A stretch of DNA of 64,000 bases, taken from Choanephora cucurbitarum (taxonomy: Eukaryota; Mucoromycota; Mucoromycetes; Mucorales; Choanephoraceae). The notes beneath the pieces were generated by a model, which did no database searches, had not been told where the DNA came from, and saw nothing but the letters and a program-made list of their open reading frames with translations. Positions 45,689 to 57,041 of the stretch are shown one piece after another. Both the position numbers and the translations under genes were made by a program. Positions within the stretch are counted from its first letter, which is position 1. Each line of letters starts with the position of its first letter. The stretch lies in NCBI GenBank assembly GCA_025331435.1, contig JAIWNI010000048.1, forward strand, positions 124,001 through 188,000, given 5' to 3'.

Positions 45689-46271
45689 ATGGCTCGTTCT
45701 AGACAGGTAACAAGAAAAGAAACGAAAGAGATACGAGCATAAGTCTAATTGTTGCTTTAATAGACTCGCCGTGCAGGACCTACTCAACAAACTCGTAGTG
45801 CTCACACTATGCCAGCAAGACAAACACCTCCTGCACAGCAACATCAAGTACCTTCGCAACAACATCAAGCACCTCCACAGCAACCTGCCGTAGTTCAAGG
45901 ACGTCAACCTGGATTGTTTTCACAAAGTAAAGTATTTTATCTCTGTTGAATGCAGAGTTTGGCTAATTAAATTCTCTTTCTTTCTAGTGGCTTCCACAGC
46001 TGCTGGTGTCGCAGTCGGTTCTGCAGTCGGTCATTCAATGGCAAATGGTGTTTCTGCCATGTTTGGTGGTAGCAGTTCAGAACCTCAATCACAAGAGCCT
46101 CAGGCACAACAACAGCAGCCTATGACAGCACAAACACAGAACGGTGCTTCATGCGAAGCAGACGCTAGAGCTTTCACACAATGTCTCGAGGCAACTAACA
46201 ACGACATGAGTGCATGTAAATGGTACCTCGATGCCTTAAAACAGTGTCAACAAATGGCATCACAATACTAA
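45689..46271 (+). CDS. MIX17: Twin CX9C mitochondrial protein, MIX17/CHCHD2/CHCHD10 family
   Basis: Three exons (45689-45706, 45764-45926, 45988-46271) join in phase to 154 residues. N-terminus: basic MARSRQTRRAGPTQQTR, a presequence-like stretch, then a Gln/Pro-rich segment. A central hydrophobic Gly/Ala segment, LFSQMASTAAGVAVGSAVGH, is the family hallmark. The C-terminal CHCH domain has two exact CX9C motifs, CEADARAFTQC and CKWYLDALKQC, which form disulfides through the Mia40 pathway in the intermembrane space. The family affects respiratory function and cristae organisation. The first intron follows only six codons. It is 76 bp from the convergent VMA5 stop. Confidence 0.93.
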
Positions 46272-46347
46272 ATATGTATAATAAACTACATATCCCTTTT
46301 TATTGATTATTCTTACTCAGTGTAATGCGCTTGCTTTTTGTTTCTTT

Positions 46348-47872
46348 TTATCTACGCTCAAATTCAAAATCAAGTTCAAATTGAACATAAGGTCGATAAT
46401 TGCTATCATTAACAGATTGCAAATCATGATCCAAAATTTCTTCTTGACCTTCACTCTTATTGGCTTGACCATGAATACCACCTAAACGACCGTACTGAGC
46501 AACAAGTGTTTCATCTACCTTCTTTTCAAACTTTGGCTTTGGCAAGATAGTAACCGAAGCAAAGTCGGGAGGTAGACCGTAACGAAGTACTGATTCGACA
46601 AAGACACGTAGTGCTTTTAAGTGCAACCAAGCAGCAAATGTCTCTCCAAAGTTAGTCTTTGCCAAACGCAATAATTCAGCTTGTTGTTCACGCTCAGTAG
46701 CAACAGCTTCTTCCAATTCACGCTTTTGTGTCTGTAAAGCGTCTTCATCGTAGGTGAAGTCACGAGGAATGAACTTTTCTTCTCTTGCCTTGTGAGCAAA
46801 TTCATCAGCTATTCTTTGGAATACAGTGACAGTGAACAATCCGAACTCATCGTCTTCGTCAATCTTGCTATGGCTAATATTAGTTGCCAATCTTTTTTTT
46901 TTTGCCTCTCTCGCCGTGATCTCATACTACTTACACAGAGGAACGAGGCACAACCATATCTGTCAATGTTTCGTATTTGTTGTTCCAATGCTTGTAGAGT
47001 GACTTGGGCACAGCAATAATCAAAGTAGTCAAGAACTCAGAGTTCAATACACAGTGTTGTTTCTTGACAATACCATTCAAGCTACGAACAGACAAGTTTC
47101 CACTTTGAAGATGATTTAATTTTTTGTTGTTGCTGATTGTTAAGACGATTGTATATAATTACACTTACGTTTGCTTACGTTGTAAAGTCATCAAAGCATT
47201 CTTATTTTGGGTATACATGTTTAGCTTGTTCTTCATCACATTATCAATAGCTGTAACTTCCTGCAAAATAAAAGTAGAGGAGAGGGGAGTTCGAGATTAA
47301 GGGGGATTTCGCTTGATTTTGTTTCATGTTTTTTTTTTCAGAAAAATATATACCTGACTCAAAGTCTGAGTGGTTTCTTGTAAAGACTTATCGGTACGAT
47401 ACTTCATTGTATTCCAAGAAAAAGTGGAAATGTATTGATCGATTGGCTCTATCAAAGGAAAAAAAACACGCGTATTTTCTCTTGTTAGTTTCCCTTTTCC
47501 AAATATTCAAATGAACTCTTCGCTATCACATACTATCGTTGACCAACAAATGGTCCTGAAGGTTTGCTTCTTGTCCTTTCAACAAGTTGTTCAAGGTATC
47601 AGCAAGCTTATTAGTAGACTGTTCGAATACTGTGTCATGCTTTACGAGATCGTCAGACAAAACAACTAAGGCGTCCAAGGTACCAATCTACCAGAAAAGA
47701 AACTGACGTTTAACTTCTATTCGTCATCATAAGCGTAACAGAGCTCTCTTACCTTGAATTCAGGAATGTTGTATTGGTAGGTTTGAGCATATTCAGAAAG
47801 CTTTCCTTTGATATTGAGAAAAGTATTTTGCTTGTTTCCTAAAGCAGGAACCGAGACAAAGGTGTATTTCAT
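46348..47872 (-). CDS. VMA5: V-type H+-ATPase V1 subunit C
   Basis: Subunit C links the V1 motor to the stator and V0 and is released during reversible disassembly. Six exons run from ATG at 47872 to the stop at 46348, about 390 residues. Segments in order: KYTFVSVPALGNKQNTF, IGTLDALVVLSDDLVKHD, EPIDQYISTFSWNTMKYRTD, KSLQETTQTLSQEVTAIDNV, RKQTGNLSVRSLNGIVKKQH, then HSKIDEDDEFGLFTVTVFQR, FGETFAAWLHLKALRVFVES, VLRYGLPPDFASVTILP and a C-terminal DSNYRPYVQFELDFEF, all hallmarks of Vma5/ATP6V1C. Introns lie near 47752-47700, 47536-47449, 47353-47262, 47167-47110 and 46936-46880. It should act at vacuolar membranes in the cytosol. Confidence 0.93.
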
Positions 47873-48156
47873 ATTCAACAAGCTTAGTTATAACCAAAAG
47901 AAAAAAAAGAAAGAAAGTAAAAAGAAAGGGAAGCAAGTCGAAACCCACACATAATTGTAACCTGAGCGGGGATTATTTGAAATGCATTCATGTAAGAGTG
48001 AAAAAAAAAAAGCCAGCTATCTCATGAAACAAATACCTTTCTTTTAATTCATTTGCTAATGCACTTCTTCTATTGTTATCAAAACCATAAAGCAACTGAT
48101 TGTTATGAAAAAGAGAACATATATGTAATTCTAGGCTTTAAACAGTTCCCATTTTA
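47873..48156. other. Spacer VMA5 to HAT-protein gene
   Basis: VMA5 promoter region and the 3' end of the HAT-repeat gene. A-rich runs; no other gene. Confidence 0.4.
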
Positions 48157-50927
48157 TTATTTTTTGCCTAACAGCATTGCACGAAAATCGTCATTACTCT
48201 TGCTTGTTTCCGGCTCTTCCTTCTTGTCAGACTCTGTCATTAATTTGTCGGCATCACTGCGATTGACAGATCGCTGGCCCAATTTCAATGCCTTGCCTCT
48301 TCGAATGGCTGTGTGAGGTCTAGCTGAACGAGGTCTAGGCATGAATGCCGCTGTAGATTTAGGCTTATCTTGCTTAACTTCCTCCTGTTCTTCTTTAGGT
48401 CCTGATTTCACCTTCTTTGCTTCTTGCTCGTTCTCTGCAGAAAGTTTTCTCTTTAAGGGATTTGGCTCTTTTGGAGCTACTTCAGCAGAGATATCTTCTT
48501 TTGTGGATTCATCATCAGCTGCAAAAACAGGCTCTTCTTTCTCCACAGGCTTCTGATGGCGTTGGCTTTGTAAGGCTTTCTGGATTGGTGCCTTAAAATC
48601 ACTTTGGTTTTTCTTTTCTTTTGCTCTTTGCTTTTGAGCAATTCGATGTTGACTCTTCTTTTTCTATAGTTTGTCTGAGAGTTAGTTGACAAGAGAAAAA
48701 TGCTTTGATAGCTGTCTTACTCTATCCATTATCTTCTTTTCCTTGCTCTTTTCTTCTTTCTCTTGAGTATATTGTGACTGCCATTGTCGAGAGAGTTGCT
48801 TGGTCTTTCGATTGATACGTACAAGAGATTCTTCAAATGATGCTAATGTACCAACTTCATGTTCAATTGTATTCCAAACATCGATCAGACGAGCTGGATT
48901 GTCAATCTTTTTTTGTATGGCTTGCTTGAATAATGTTGCACAGCGCTCATAGTTTTCTTGATCTCTATATTTTTTTGTGTCTATCAGAAAAATAGAAGGA
49001 AAAAAATACTATTTCTGATTTTCTAGTTTACCGTTCAAACAGGATCAATTGAATCCATGCTTCTGTGTTTAATCCTTGTCTTTCAACAACATCTTCCCAT
49101 AATTCTCTTGCCTTCTCTGCGTCATCAAATCGCTTAAGTGAGATATAAGCATAGTATTTTTCGATACGGTAATAGGGATCACCCGATTCGGGAAATGCTA
49201 GCCATAAGTCAATATCAATTCTTTTTTTTTTTTGAATACTTCGTTTGTTCTACCTTCTGCTATGTATTCTAAACTCTCCTCAAACGCTACTTTCAAATCC
49301 ATAACTGCATCTTCGTCCACTAATGACAAATGTTTTCCAAAAGGAAAGAATAAGTCATGGATTGCTAATGGAATCTGCCTTACTTACAATCTTCCCAGTC
49401 AATTCGTCTTCTTGCATGATCGCATTTGGCTAACAACACAGTAACAAGGTCTTCTATACTTGACAAAATTGGTTTTGAGGCTAAAGCTCGATCAAAAATG
49501 TCTAACAGATAGTGTAAGCGAAACAAAGCTCTAGGTTTCATGACCAGCTGCTTAACATACTTTGTACTTGCTCAACTGATTTCTGGCCAGATTCAAAGGC
49601 TCTAGCTAAATGGGCCCATAATGCGCCAGACCAAGGACAGTTGCGTACAGCTCTCTTACAAGTTGTTTCTAGATAAGCTTGTATTCTAGCACGTTCAATC
49701 TTGATTGTAATGGTGTTATTACCCTGTTTACACAAATGAATTATAAAGCAAATTTACCAAGAACAGAATGTAGTCGTCCCATAAACTAGGATCAGTGCAA
49801 TAGTAAATGATGGCTCGCTCATACAACGATCGAACGTGATTTAGCGCAAACATGTTTTTCGTTGTCAGTTCATATTCTATATATTGATAAAATGTATCGA
49901 GTGCGTAGCCAGTGGATGTCAATTGAAGTTCGTAGTAGTCTCGCTCTTCGGCTGCTGCTTTCGTCTTGGCATAGATTTTGTTAGCCTCTAACATACTCTC
50001 TTCATAGTTGGTATTGCTGTACTGAGTGACAAATTGAGAATAGCTATTGAATGTATCTTCACAGTCAATATGAAGAACAGCCAGTCTATCCAAATACATC
50101 TTTTTAGTACGGCTCAACTGATATTCATCTTCATTGAATCGTCCCAGGATAGCCAATTCAAATTCTGAATAAAGCTTCCAAATTTCTTGGCTTTGCTTCA
50201 CATGGTTAGACGAGGCTCTGACTGCCTTTAGTAAATCCTGACGAGTATGATCTATCCAATCCTCTACTGATTCATCCAGTGTGGTGATGTTGTCTGTAAA
50301 ATCTTTGTAGAAGTTTTCGAGTATATATTCTGTATAATCTTTCCAAATAGCAATAGCTGTTTTCGATAAAGGGAAGAGAAAGAGAGAGGGAGTAAGAGAA
50401 TGTCACGAAGTATTTATCATTCTATTCACTAAGTGCTTACACACATAATCCTCTTGAGCTAAATCATATAGTTGAAACAACTTCTTTTTTCCTTCAGCTG
50501 TATCTGATTCTTTTTTTGCATCTTGAATCCATTCGAGCCATAGAGCTATAATAGAGTAAACAACAATGATCAATGTCAACTGTCTGACTATAGGGTCTAT
50601 GGTCTACCTTCACTCATAGGGTAGATGGCATGCATATTAATTCGGGCTTGTTCGAGTTGGTCATAAAGCTCTGCTCGTCTCAAGAGTTGGATCAATCGAA
50701 CGTGTAAGTCATATTGTGTGTTATCTTCGTCTAGCTAAAGTAAACATTTTGTGTCAACAATGTATATGATTGGTCTTTCTATCGATAAGAACCTTTTCTA
50801 TGACATCAGGGATAGCTTCAAGTGCATTAAGTGTGTCATTTGCTTCATCAATAGGCTCATCTTTAACAATGTCGTCTACTTGTTGCTCTGTTGTATCAGA
50901 AACAATCTTGTCGCTTACTTGATCCAT
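48157..50927 (-). CDS. SART3/Prp24-like HAT-repeat protein lacking RRMs
   Basis: SART3 proteins help recycle U4/U6 snRNPs. The gene begins with ATG at 50927 (MDQVSDKIVSDTTEQQVDDI) and splices through about eight exons to the stop at 48157. The N-terminal ~60% is HAT (half-a-TPR) repeats: YDLHVRLIQLLRRAELYDQL, ALWLEWIQDAKK, IAIWKDYTEYILENFY, SQEIWKLYSEFELAILGRFN, PSLWDDYILFL, NCPWSGALWAHLARAFESGQ. A Lys/Arg/Gln-rich region follows (MDR.. KKKSQHRIAQKQRAKEKK), then KRKLSAENEQEAKKVK, a likely nuclear signal. The last residues, KSNDDFRAMLLGKK, resemble the C-terminal Lsm-interaction motif of SART3/Prp24. No RRM (RNP1/RNP2) can be found between HAT and tail, unlike canonical SART3. Alternative: another HAT protein, but the tail favours the SART3 group. 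Confidence 0.8.
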
Positions 50928-51679
50928 AGGTGGCTATTATATTTACAAAGAGAGATAGAAGCGCGTATAATACTCTCAAAAGAATTTGCGCGTCTTCAAA
51001 TAAGCATAAAGTCACTTTTAAACAAATTCTCAGATGTCTCACAAGTTACTGGCTAGGCTGCCATTATGTATGTAATAAGTTGTGTGGTGATGAAGTTAGA
51101 CATAAAGACATCCGAAGGCTATATAATGCACAATACTTGTACTTCTGAGTCAAGTTCCTCTCTTTTTCACTACTCTTACTATTCAACTAATCTATTGCTT
51201 AAACCTTGCTAGTTGAAGTAGAGAACTAAACAAGAGTATTATACTACTCATTTTAAACATGCTGCTGCTATGTTTGATTTTCCTCAGCTCAACAAAGCAT
51301 GAGATGTACATGCTTTTGAAGTCGCTGAGTCTGTAGATCTTAGCAGTTAACATCACACAAGAACGTGAATATAAAGTTCTCACTCATCTGACAAAAGAAT
51401 GATGTTGCTCATATCTAAGCCTACTTGACGAGTAACCAAATAAAAACGAAGAGAGAGAAAACGTCAATAACAGATAGTTGCGGCTGAAGACATAGCACAA
51501 AACAAGCATCGCTCTAATTCAGCTCCTCAAAGATTCAGAAATCTCTCTTTTTCAAATCCAGAAAGAGAACTGACACAAAGGTTCTCTTTATTATTTGATA
51601 ATGACAGCTTCGCTAGTGGCTTGTGTGCCTTAATTCTTTTTGTCATTCTTTTATTTACAGATCGCTGACATCCAGATTG
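50928..51679. other. Intergenic region between divergent HAT-protein and DUS1 genes
   Basis: No supported gene. A 63-codon minus-strand frame (51383-51192) has no family features. A TTTACAG just before 51661 could be a splice acceptor for an upstream non-coding leader exon of DUS1. Confidence 0.4.
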
Positions 51680-53266
51680 ATGTTCAAGAACACTCTTTCC
51701 CTAGCAACCAAAGCATATAGCCAGAGTAACAAGCCGAAAGGTTATGATTTCTATACCAAAGTGCTTGGATCGCCCAAATACATCGTCGGGCCCATGGTGG
51801 AGCAGAGTGAGTTAGCCTGGCGCATACTCTGCAGACGCTACAACGCTCATTTATGTTATACTCCAATGTTCCATGCCAGACTGTTTAGTGATCCTATCGG
51901 TGGTCCCAAATATCGGGCCGATCAGTGGTCCAGCAGCAAAGAGGACCGACCGCTTGTTGTTCAGGTATGATATATGTGTATATAGTGAGAGAGAAAGACA
52001 TAGACACTAACCTATACTTGCACTCTGTACTTGCACTCTGTATTTGCACTCTGTACTTGCACTCTCTATACTCTCGCACTGTAGTTCTGTGCCAATGATC
52101 CAGATATACTGCTACAAGCAGCCAAGATGGTGGAGGATGACTGTGAAGCAGTCGACCTGAACTTGGGATGCCCTCAGCACATTGCCAAGAAGGGACGGTA
52201 CGGCTCATTCCTGCAAGACGACTGGGAGCTGATCCACAAGCTGATATCCACACTTGACCGAGAACTCAAGGTGCCAGTGACAGCCAAGATCAGAGTGTTT
52301 GAGAGTATCTCAAGAACAGTAGAGTATGCACACATGCTAGCAGACGCAGGTGCTCAACTGCTCACGGTACACGGCCGACTGCGCGAACAAAAGGGACACC
52401 ACACCGGAGTGGCCGACTGGACCAAGATCAAGGCTGTCAAGGAAGCAGTGACGCATATCCCTGTCATTGCCAACGGCAACATCCAGTACCACGATGACCT
52501 GCGAGCCTGCTTTGAGCAGACAGGCGTGGACGGAGTGATGAGTGCAGAGGGTGTGTTATACAATCCGGCTCTGTTTGATCCGAATCACTCAGCAGCGCCA
52601 CCCAAGGCTTACGACATTGCTCTCGAGTACCTTGAGATCTGCAAAGAAGTCAAGCCAGCAACCAGGCCAGCTATCATCAAGGGTCATCTGTTCAAGCTAT
52701 TCCATACAGCTTTCCGTCTTCATACGGATCTTCGGGCGCAGCTGGGCACATCATACACATTGGAGGCCATGGAGAAGATTGTGCTGGAGATGAAGGACCG
52801 ACTCTTGCGAGAAGAGGCAGACAGCAGTAGCAGCCAGACGACAGATCGGCTGGGACATTGGTTTTGTCAGGTAAGTGAGGTATCCATGGGTATGTTGCTG
52901 ATGCACATACACAAGCAAGAGAGCGGGTGAAAGACAAAAGCATATATATATATATATATATATACACATACATACATACATATATATATATACATACACA
53001 CATACATACAGCAGGTTAATCTTACTATGTTCTGATTTTCTTTGTTTCTTCTTCCTTTGTTACCTCTTCTCTGCCCTTTCATTGATCTTTTGGTTTTCTT
53101 TTTCTTTGTTTGTTTTTGTTGTGGTTCTTTGACTTGCTTTGAAATTGCTGATTGTTGTGGCATTTTTTTTTTTTTTTTGGCGGGATCTTTTTTCTTTGTT
53201 GGTTCTTCTCCTATTTGGTGCATGAAACAGCCCTATGTTAGGCCTGGATTGAGTTCTATTTCATGA
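51680..53266 (+). CDS. DUS1: tRNA-dihydrouridine synthase, DUS1 type (intact copy)
   Basis: FMN enzyme that reduces uridines 16/17 in the tRNA D-loop. Three exons (51680-51964, 52085-52870, 53231-53266) join in phase to 368 residues. Motifs: [20 protein letters not shown], then [30 protein letters not shown] with the catalytic Cys, [42 protein letters not shown] and an ending [11 protein letters not shown] across the last splice. The N-terminal ATG at 51680 gives a slightly basic start ([15 protein letters not shown]); an in-frame upstream codon set also exists. Intron 1 carries four units of a 13-bp minisatellite, and intron 2 (360 nt) has TA/CA microsatellites. From base 51901 the gene lies inside the left arm of the inverted duplication. 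Base composition is higher in G+C than neighbours. Confidence 0.93.
52013..52064 (+). repeat. 13-bp minisatellite, four units, in DUS1 intron 1
   Basis: Units of TGTACTTGCACTC type (four x 13 = 52 bp) with a variant carrying TGTATTT. The matching right-arm array has 14 units. Confidence 0.9.
52940..52992. repeat. TA/CA microsatellite cluster in DUS1 intron 2
   Basis: Long TATATA and CATACA runs. The right-arm copy (about 58698-58770) differs in run lengths. Confidence 0.85.
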
Positions 53267-53921
53267 GGTATAGGATAGGATAGGTTGAAGCGATACAACA
53301 CAACACAACACAATGCAACACAACACAACACAACACAACACAACACAATACAATGCAACACAATACGAGACATAATGACATTATCTGAATTAACAATAAT
53401 AGCAGTAACAACAACAACAACAACAACAATAGCCCAAAAAAATAGAAACACAAAATTATAGACAGAAAAAAAAAAGAATAAAGCTAAACGGATGAACACA
53501 GTGTGACCTTACAGTCATTGTATGAGCAGTAACTGTTTGTTGCCATTTTCGCTTATCATGTGCCGTTCATGCGACAGAAGGGATTGTCATACCTGTTTCC
53601 CTCTCTGTCTATCTCTCTTTTATTTTATTTTATTTTTCTTTACCCCCTTTTTTTTCTTACTCGAACTTGTATGAAAAAAAAAAAGAAAAAGAAAAGCAGG
53701 ATCGAGGAGGAGAGAAGGGGGGGGGGGGGGAAGAAAGAGACGGAGACGAAAAAAAAAAGCTTAATAGTGTACAAATGTAAGTGTGTGTGTGTGTACATAA
53801 AGAGAATAGTGTAATTTGGGGGGGGGGGGAGAGGGAAGAGAAGAGAAGGGGGAGAGAAGAGGTGAGAGACTAGGAAAGATCGATGAGACAAGATAATAGG
53901 AGATGAAGGCAAAAGAGAAAT

Positions 53922-53953
<32 letters not shown>

Positions 53954-54641
53954 TAAGAGAGTTGCATTACGAAATAGATCATGATTCGATTGTTTTGGCA
54001 TGCATCGACAGCAACCTTGTTGGTTGCCATAAAAGGTCAAAAGTCTGGTCTGCACGGGCTCGAAGAAAGAAAAATAGAATTTGCTTGATCGAGCTAACTT
54101 GCTAGCATGAAATAAAGTTTTTTCTTTTTCTTTTTTCTTTGCTAAGATTTGTCATTTTAGAGCTATTTGGTGTGACGAACAAGGAAATGACTCAATCAAA
54201 TTAATTAGTACCTGTTTTCATACAGCATTAATTTCGTGCGTTAACATATATAGCTTATAAACAAGAGACAGAAATCGCATTCCCAAATGCATTCTCGAAG
54301 ATCTCTCTTTCTCGCTTTCTATGAGGTGTAGTAGTAAGAGGGGGGTTTTTTTTTTTTTGAAACACTTTGTAATTTGTGTAATTAAGCAAAGTCCTTGTAA
54401 CCAAACAAAATGAGCCAAGGATCGCCTGCAGTTTCTGAGAAGATAAAGAGACTATGCTATTCACCTTTGCTAACAACAGTATAAGAATTCTTCTCTAATT
54501 AAAAAGAGTCATACACCATTTCCCGAGATAGATTGCACACTGGGAAAAAAAAAGAAAAAAAAAAAAGAGAAAGAAAAGATGACACAAGAAATCCAAATTG
54601 TAGGTCGTACCCACCACAATAACCAGCTTGCCAAAGCAAAG
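53267..54641. other. DUS1 downstream sequence within the left arm
   Basis: Low-complexity DNA: CAACA pentamer repeats (about 53297-53365), a CAA run near 53409-53429, two G runs of about 11 (near 53719 and 53819), TG repeats near 53781-53794 and a 27-base A run (53927-53953). Open frames here are Lys-, Phe- or Cys/Val-repeat artefacts of these tracts. A short frame MTQEIQIVGRTHHNNQLAKA starts at 54579 and runs to a stop at 54657-54659, crossing the arm edge; coding status unknown. Confidence 0.55.
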
Positions 54642-55597
54642 ACGAAAGGCGCGGTATAACCCCACTCTTGATTACAATGTTTTAGGTAACTTAGGAACTG
54701 ACTTGTTCTAGCAATTTATTGCAATAACTCTCTCTCCCTCTCTCTCTTAGCTTAGCATTCGAAAGATATAAAGAGGAAGCCGTTCGTCTTAGGAGCCACC
54801 AGTTTTACACAGCCAATGTCCAAATAAGGATCGACTTTAGCACCGATAGATAAACAGAGGGTGCCCAATGCAGTAATGCCGGTAGTACGCACACTACAAA
54901 AAGAGTAGTGGCAGTAGCATCAAGTTCCTATCAAACAGAAGAGAGTCGATGACTTCATATGTATTGTCTAAAATATAATGCTGTAAGTTCTAGACACAAC
55001 GATATGAATCAGAATTTCTATTCTGTATCGGCGACTCTTCGCATTGCCCCCGAAAAAACTAATAAAAATATTATTCAAACACTGTTCACTGAGTATGTTA
55101 CGAAAAAACAATCTTACACTCACGGCACATAGATCGCAAGAGAATTGATTGACCTTGATGTGCAAAAAAGGTGAAGTGTATCGAAATATTGGAGGTACCC
55201 CCCCCCCCCTCCAGACAAGTAAGAAATCAGACCAAGCGGCAGAAAGGATCATCCTTATAAATTAACAGTTTATAAAGAAAAAAAGAGATTTGGATGTTCG
55301 ACTTATGTTGTCCAGACATGAAAACACACACAAATACAGACATTTAGCCGATAAGATCAGTATCTTAGGCAGTACAGAAGGCCGAGAGAACTAATTGAAA
55401 TTCAATGATGCATACAAGCTGTTCAATGACATAGATCAGAATGCCAAATCAAGCAAAATTTAGGAGTATCTGAGCTGAGGCTTGAATCACACCAAGCTTT
55501 GTGGTGACGATATTAGCAATACGACATATAAAGAACAAATGAAGTGACAATATAATTCATATGTCTCAAAAAAGTTACAATACCATTGGTTCAATGA
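54642..55597. other. Left part of the duplication's central spacer
   Basis: Unique sequence. On the minus strand 54893-54752 reads VRTTGITALGTLCLSIGAKV, then DPYLDIGCVKLVAPKTNGFL and a stop, preceded by a splice acceptor-like TTTTTGTAG. It looks like the last exon of some gene, possibly a helical-repeat protein, but no upstream exon was found, so it may be a fragment. A C10 run lies at about 55200-55208. Nothing else supported. Confidence 0.4.
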
Positions 55598-56900
55598 ATG
55601 GAAGGTAAAGGCTTTAAAGTGAGCTACAACTGCAATGTTGCTAGCTTCTTTACCAGCATTTTCTTCGGCAACAATTACATGATTGCGACAACCAAAAGGT
55701 TTAATGAAATGAATTTAATTGAAGCAAACAATGACCACGACAACCTGAAGATGCCGTTGATTTGTACCTATGGTACTTGCAATGTCGGAGATTTTGTTTT
55801 GAAGTTATTTCCCATTATTTCTGCAGGAACATTAGATGAGACTGAAGAGACTTACAAATGGTCTCTGCTCAGTCTCAAAAACATGCTGCAAGGCATTCCT
55901 CGATCTAACTTATTTGTTGCTGATAAGTGTAAGGCATTGTTGAATGTACTTGATAGTGTGTTTCGTAAAATAAGAGATCGCCCTACATTTGGCGTATGTT
56001 GAACAGTTTGAAAAGGAAAAGGCTTACTGAATACGTTGAAACCAAGAGGCTGGCTATCGCAATGTTTTAGGACAATTTTATCTTTGTTTCCAAAGAAACG
56101 CAGCAATCGTTCCAGAGATATCTTGAAGTAGAGTGACTCTTTTATGAAGCTGATTGGGCAATCTATCATATGTTGAAATTGTTGCATTCAGGCTGCCTTA
56201 CCACTCAAAGAGCTAAAAGCGCTCGTGGTGCATTACAGAAAACAATGAACGCAGCACAGAGGTTTTCTAAAGTACTCAGCTGAAATCATGTAAAATAACT
56301 TCAGCAATACCATTGAAGAGGAAGGGTGGTATCCAAAAGTATCCTTGCCTTCTGTTGTTGAAGCCTCAGCTTCAAGAGGGAAGAACATGCATACAAGCAT
56401 ATTAAAAGACGAAGTTTCTAAAGCATGCATCCCTCTCGGTGATAACCATTGCGGCTTTTATAGTGCAAGCGTCGTTGTCTACGGTAATAAGTCACTCTAC
56501 TCTATACTAAAGCAAGTTATGCTGAGGTTATTGACAAAGAACAACAAGATATACCAGAAAATTGGTATAGATGTATAAGACGTAGAAAAATGTATCTATC
56601 TCGGCATGATATAGTTACCAAAGAAATGCATCAGTTCAAAAGCGAAAAAAACAGAGTAGTATACTGAACAAAGAAGAGTGAGCATCTTTCAAAGAAAAGC
56701 ATTTAAAAATGCATAGGATGTCTAATATAGCTATGAGCACACACTTGCTCAACTGTGCGAAGTATGCTCAAATCCTGCAGACAGTTTTTATAAACCTGTA
56801 TGTGCCTATCCATCGCCCAAGCATGAAAGTGATTAGAGCCCACAATTACGTTCTTACCATTCGGATTACCTGCAAAATAGGCTAAAAAGCCATCCCTATA
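55598..56900 (+). mobile_element. Decayed MULE transposase + OTU-like relic (centre of inverted duplication)
   Basis: One frame at 55598-56002 reads MEGKGFKVSYNCNVASFFTS, IATTKRFNEMNLIEANNDHD, KMPLICTYGTCNVGDFVLKL, then GTLDETEETYKWSLLSLKNM and RSNLFVADKCKALLNVLDSV. This is the MULE transposase core layout (MPL.. before a ..T.E.Y.W.L segment, then F.(T/A)D). It is stopped at 56000. A second open stretch (56345-56578) has LGDNHCGFYSASVVVYGNKS, an OTU-like GDxxCxF motif. Stops and lost DDE spacing show a dead element. Similar in type to the relic at 42.8-44.3 kb but keeping a different part. Confidence 0.65.
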
Positions 56901-57041
56901 CATTTACAAAATATTTCTCATTTATATTAGGTTAATTTTAGAATAGAGAAAGGATATGCTTTTAACCCACCTGAGAAAATATTGCATTATGCAACTGACA
57001 GTAACAAGGGAAATTTTCAAAAATATCTTTTCTGTTAATAA
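56901..57041. other. Right edge of the central spacer
   Basis: AT-rich link between the MULE relic and the right arm. On the minus strand it continues the MTQEIQ.. frame in a different way from the left copy, showing that the arm edge is abrupt. Confidence 0.5.

Larger units (their letters stand above)
51901..54641 (+). repeat. Left arm of a large inverted duplication
   Basis: The sequence reads the same as the reverse complement of 57042-59939, apart from rare substitutions and changes in simple-repeat lengths. The outer edge is TGGTCCCAAATATCGG inside DUS1 exon 1. The inner edge is CCAAAGCAAAG, after which left and right diverge sharply. It holds the 3' ~85% of DUS1 and 1.4 kb of downstream DNA with poly-G, poly-A, CAACA and TA repeats. 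Confidence 0.93.

Noticed and set aside
53690..54055. Pro/Phe/Ser-rich frames over the poly-G and poly-A tracts
   Set aside because: Homopolymer artefacts that change frame between the two arms because run lengths differ.
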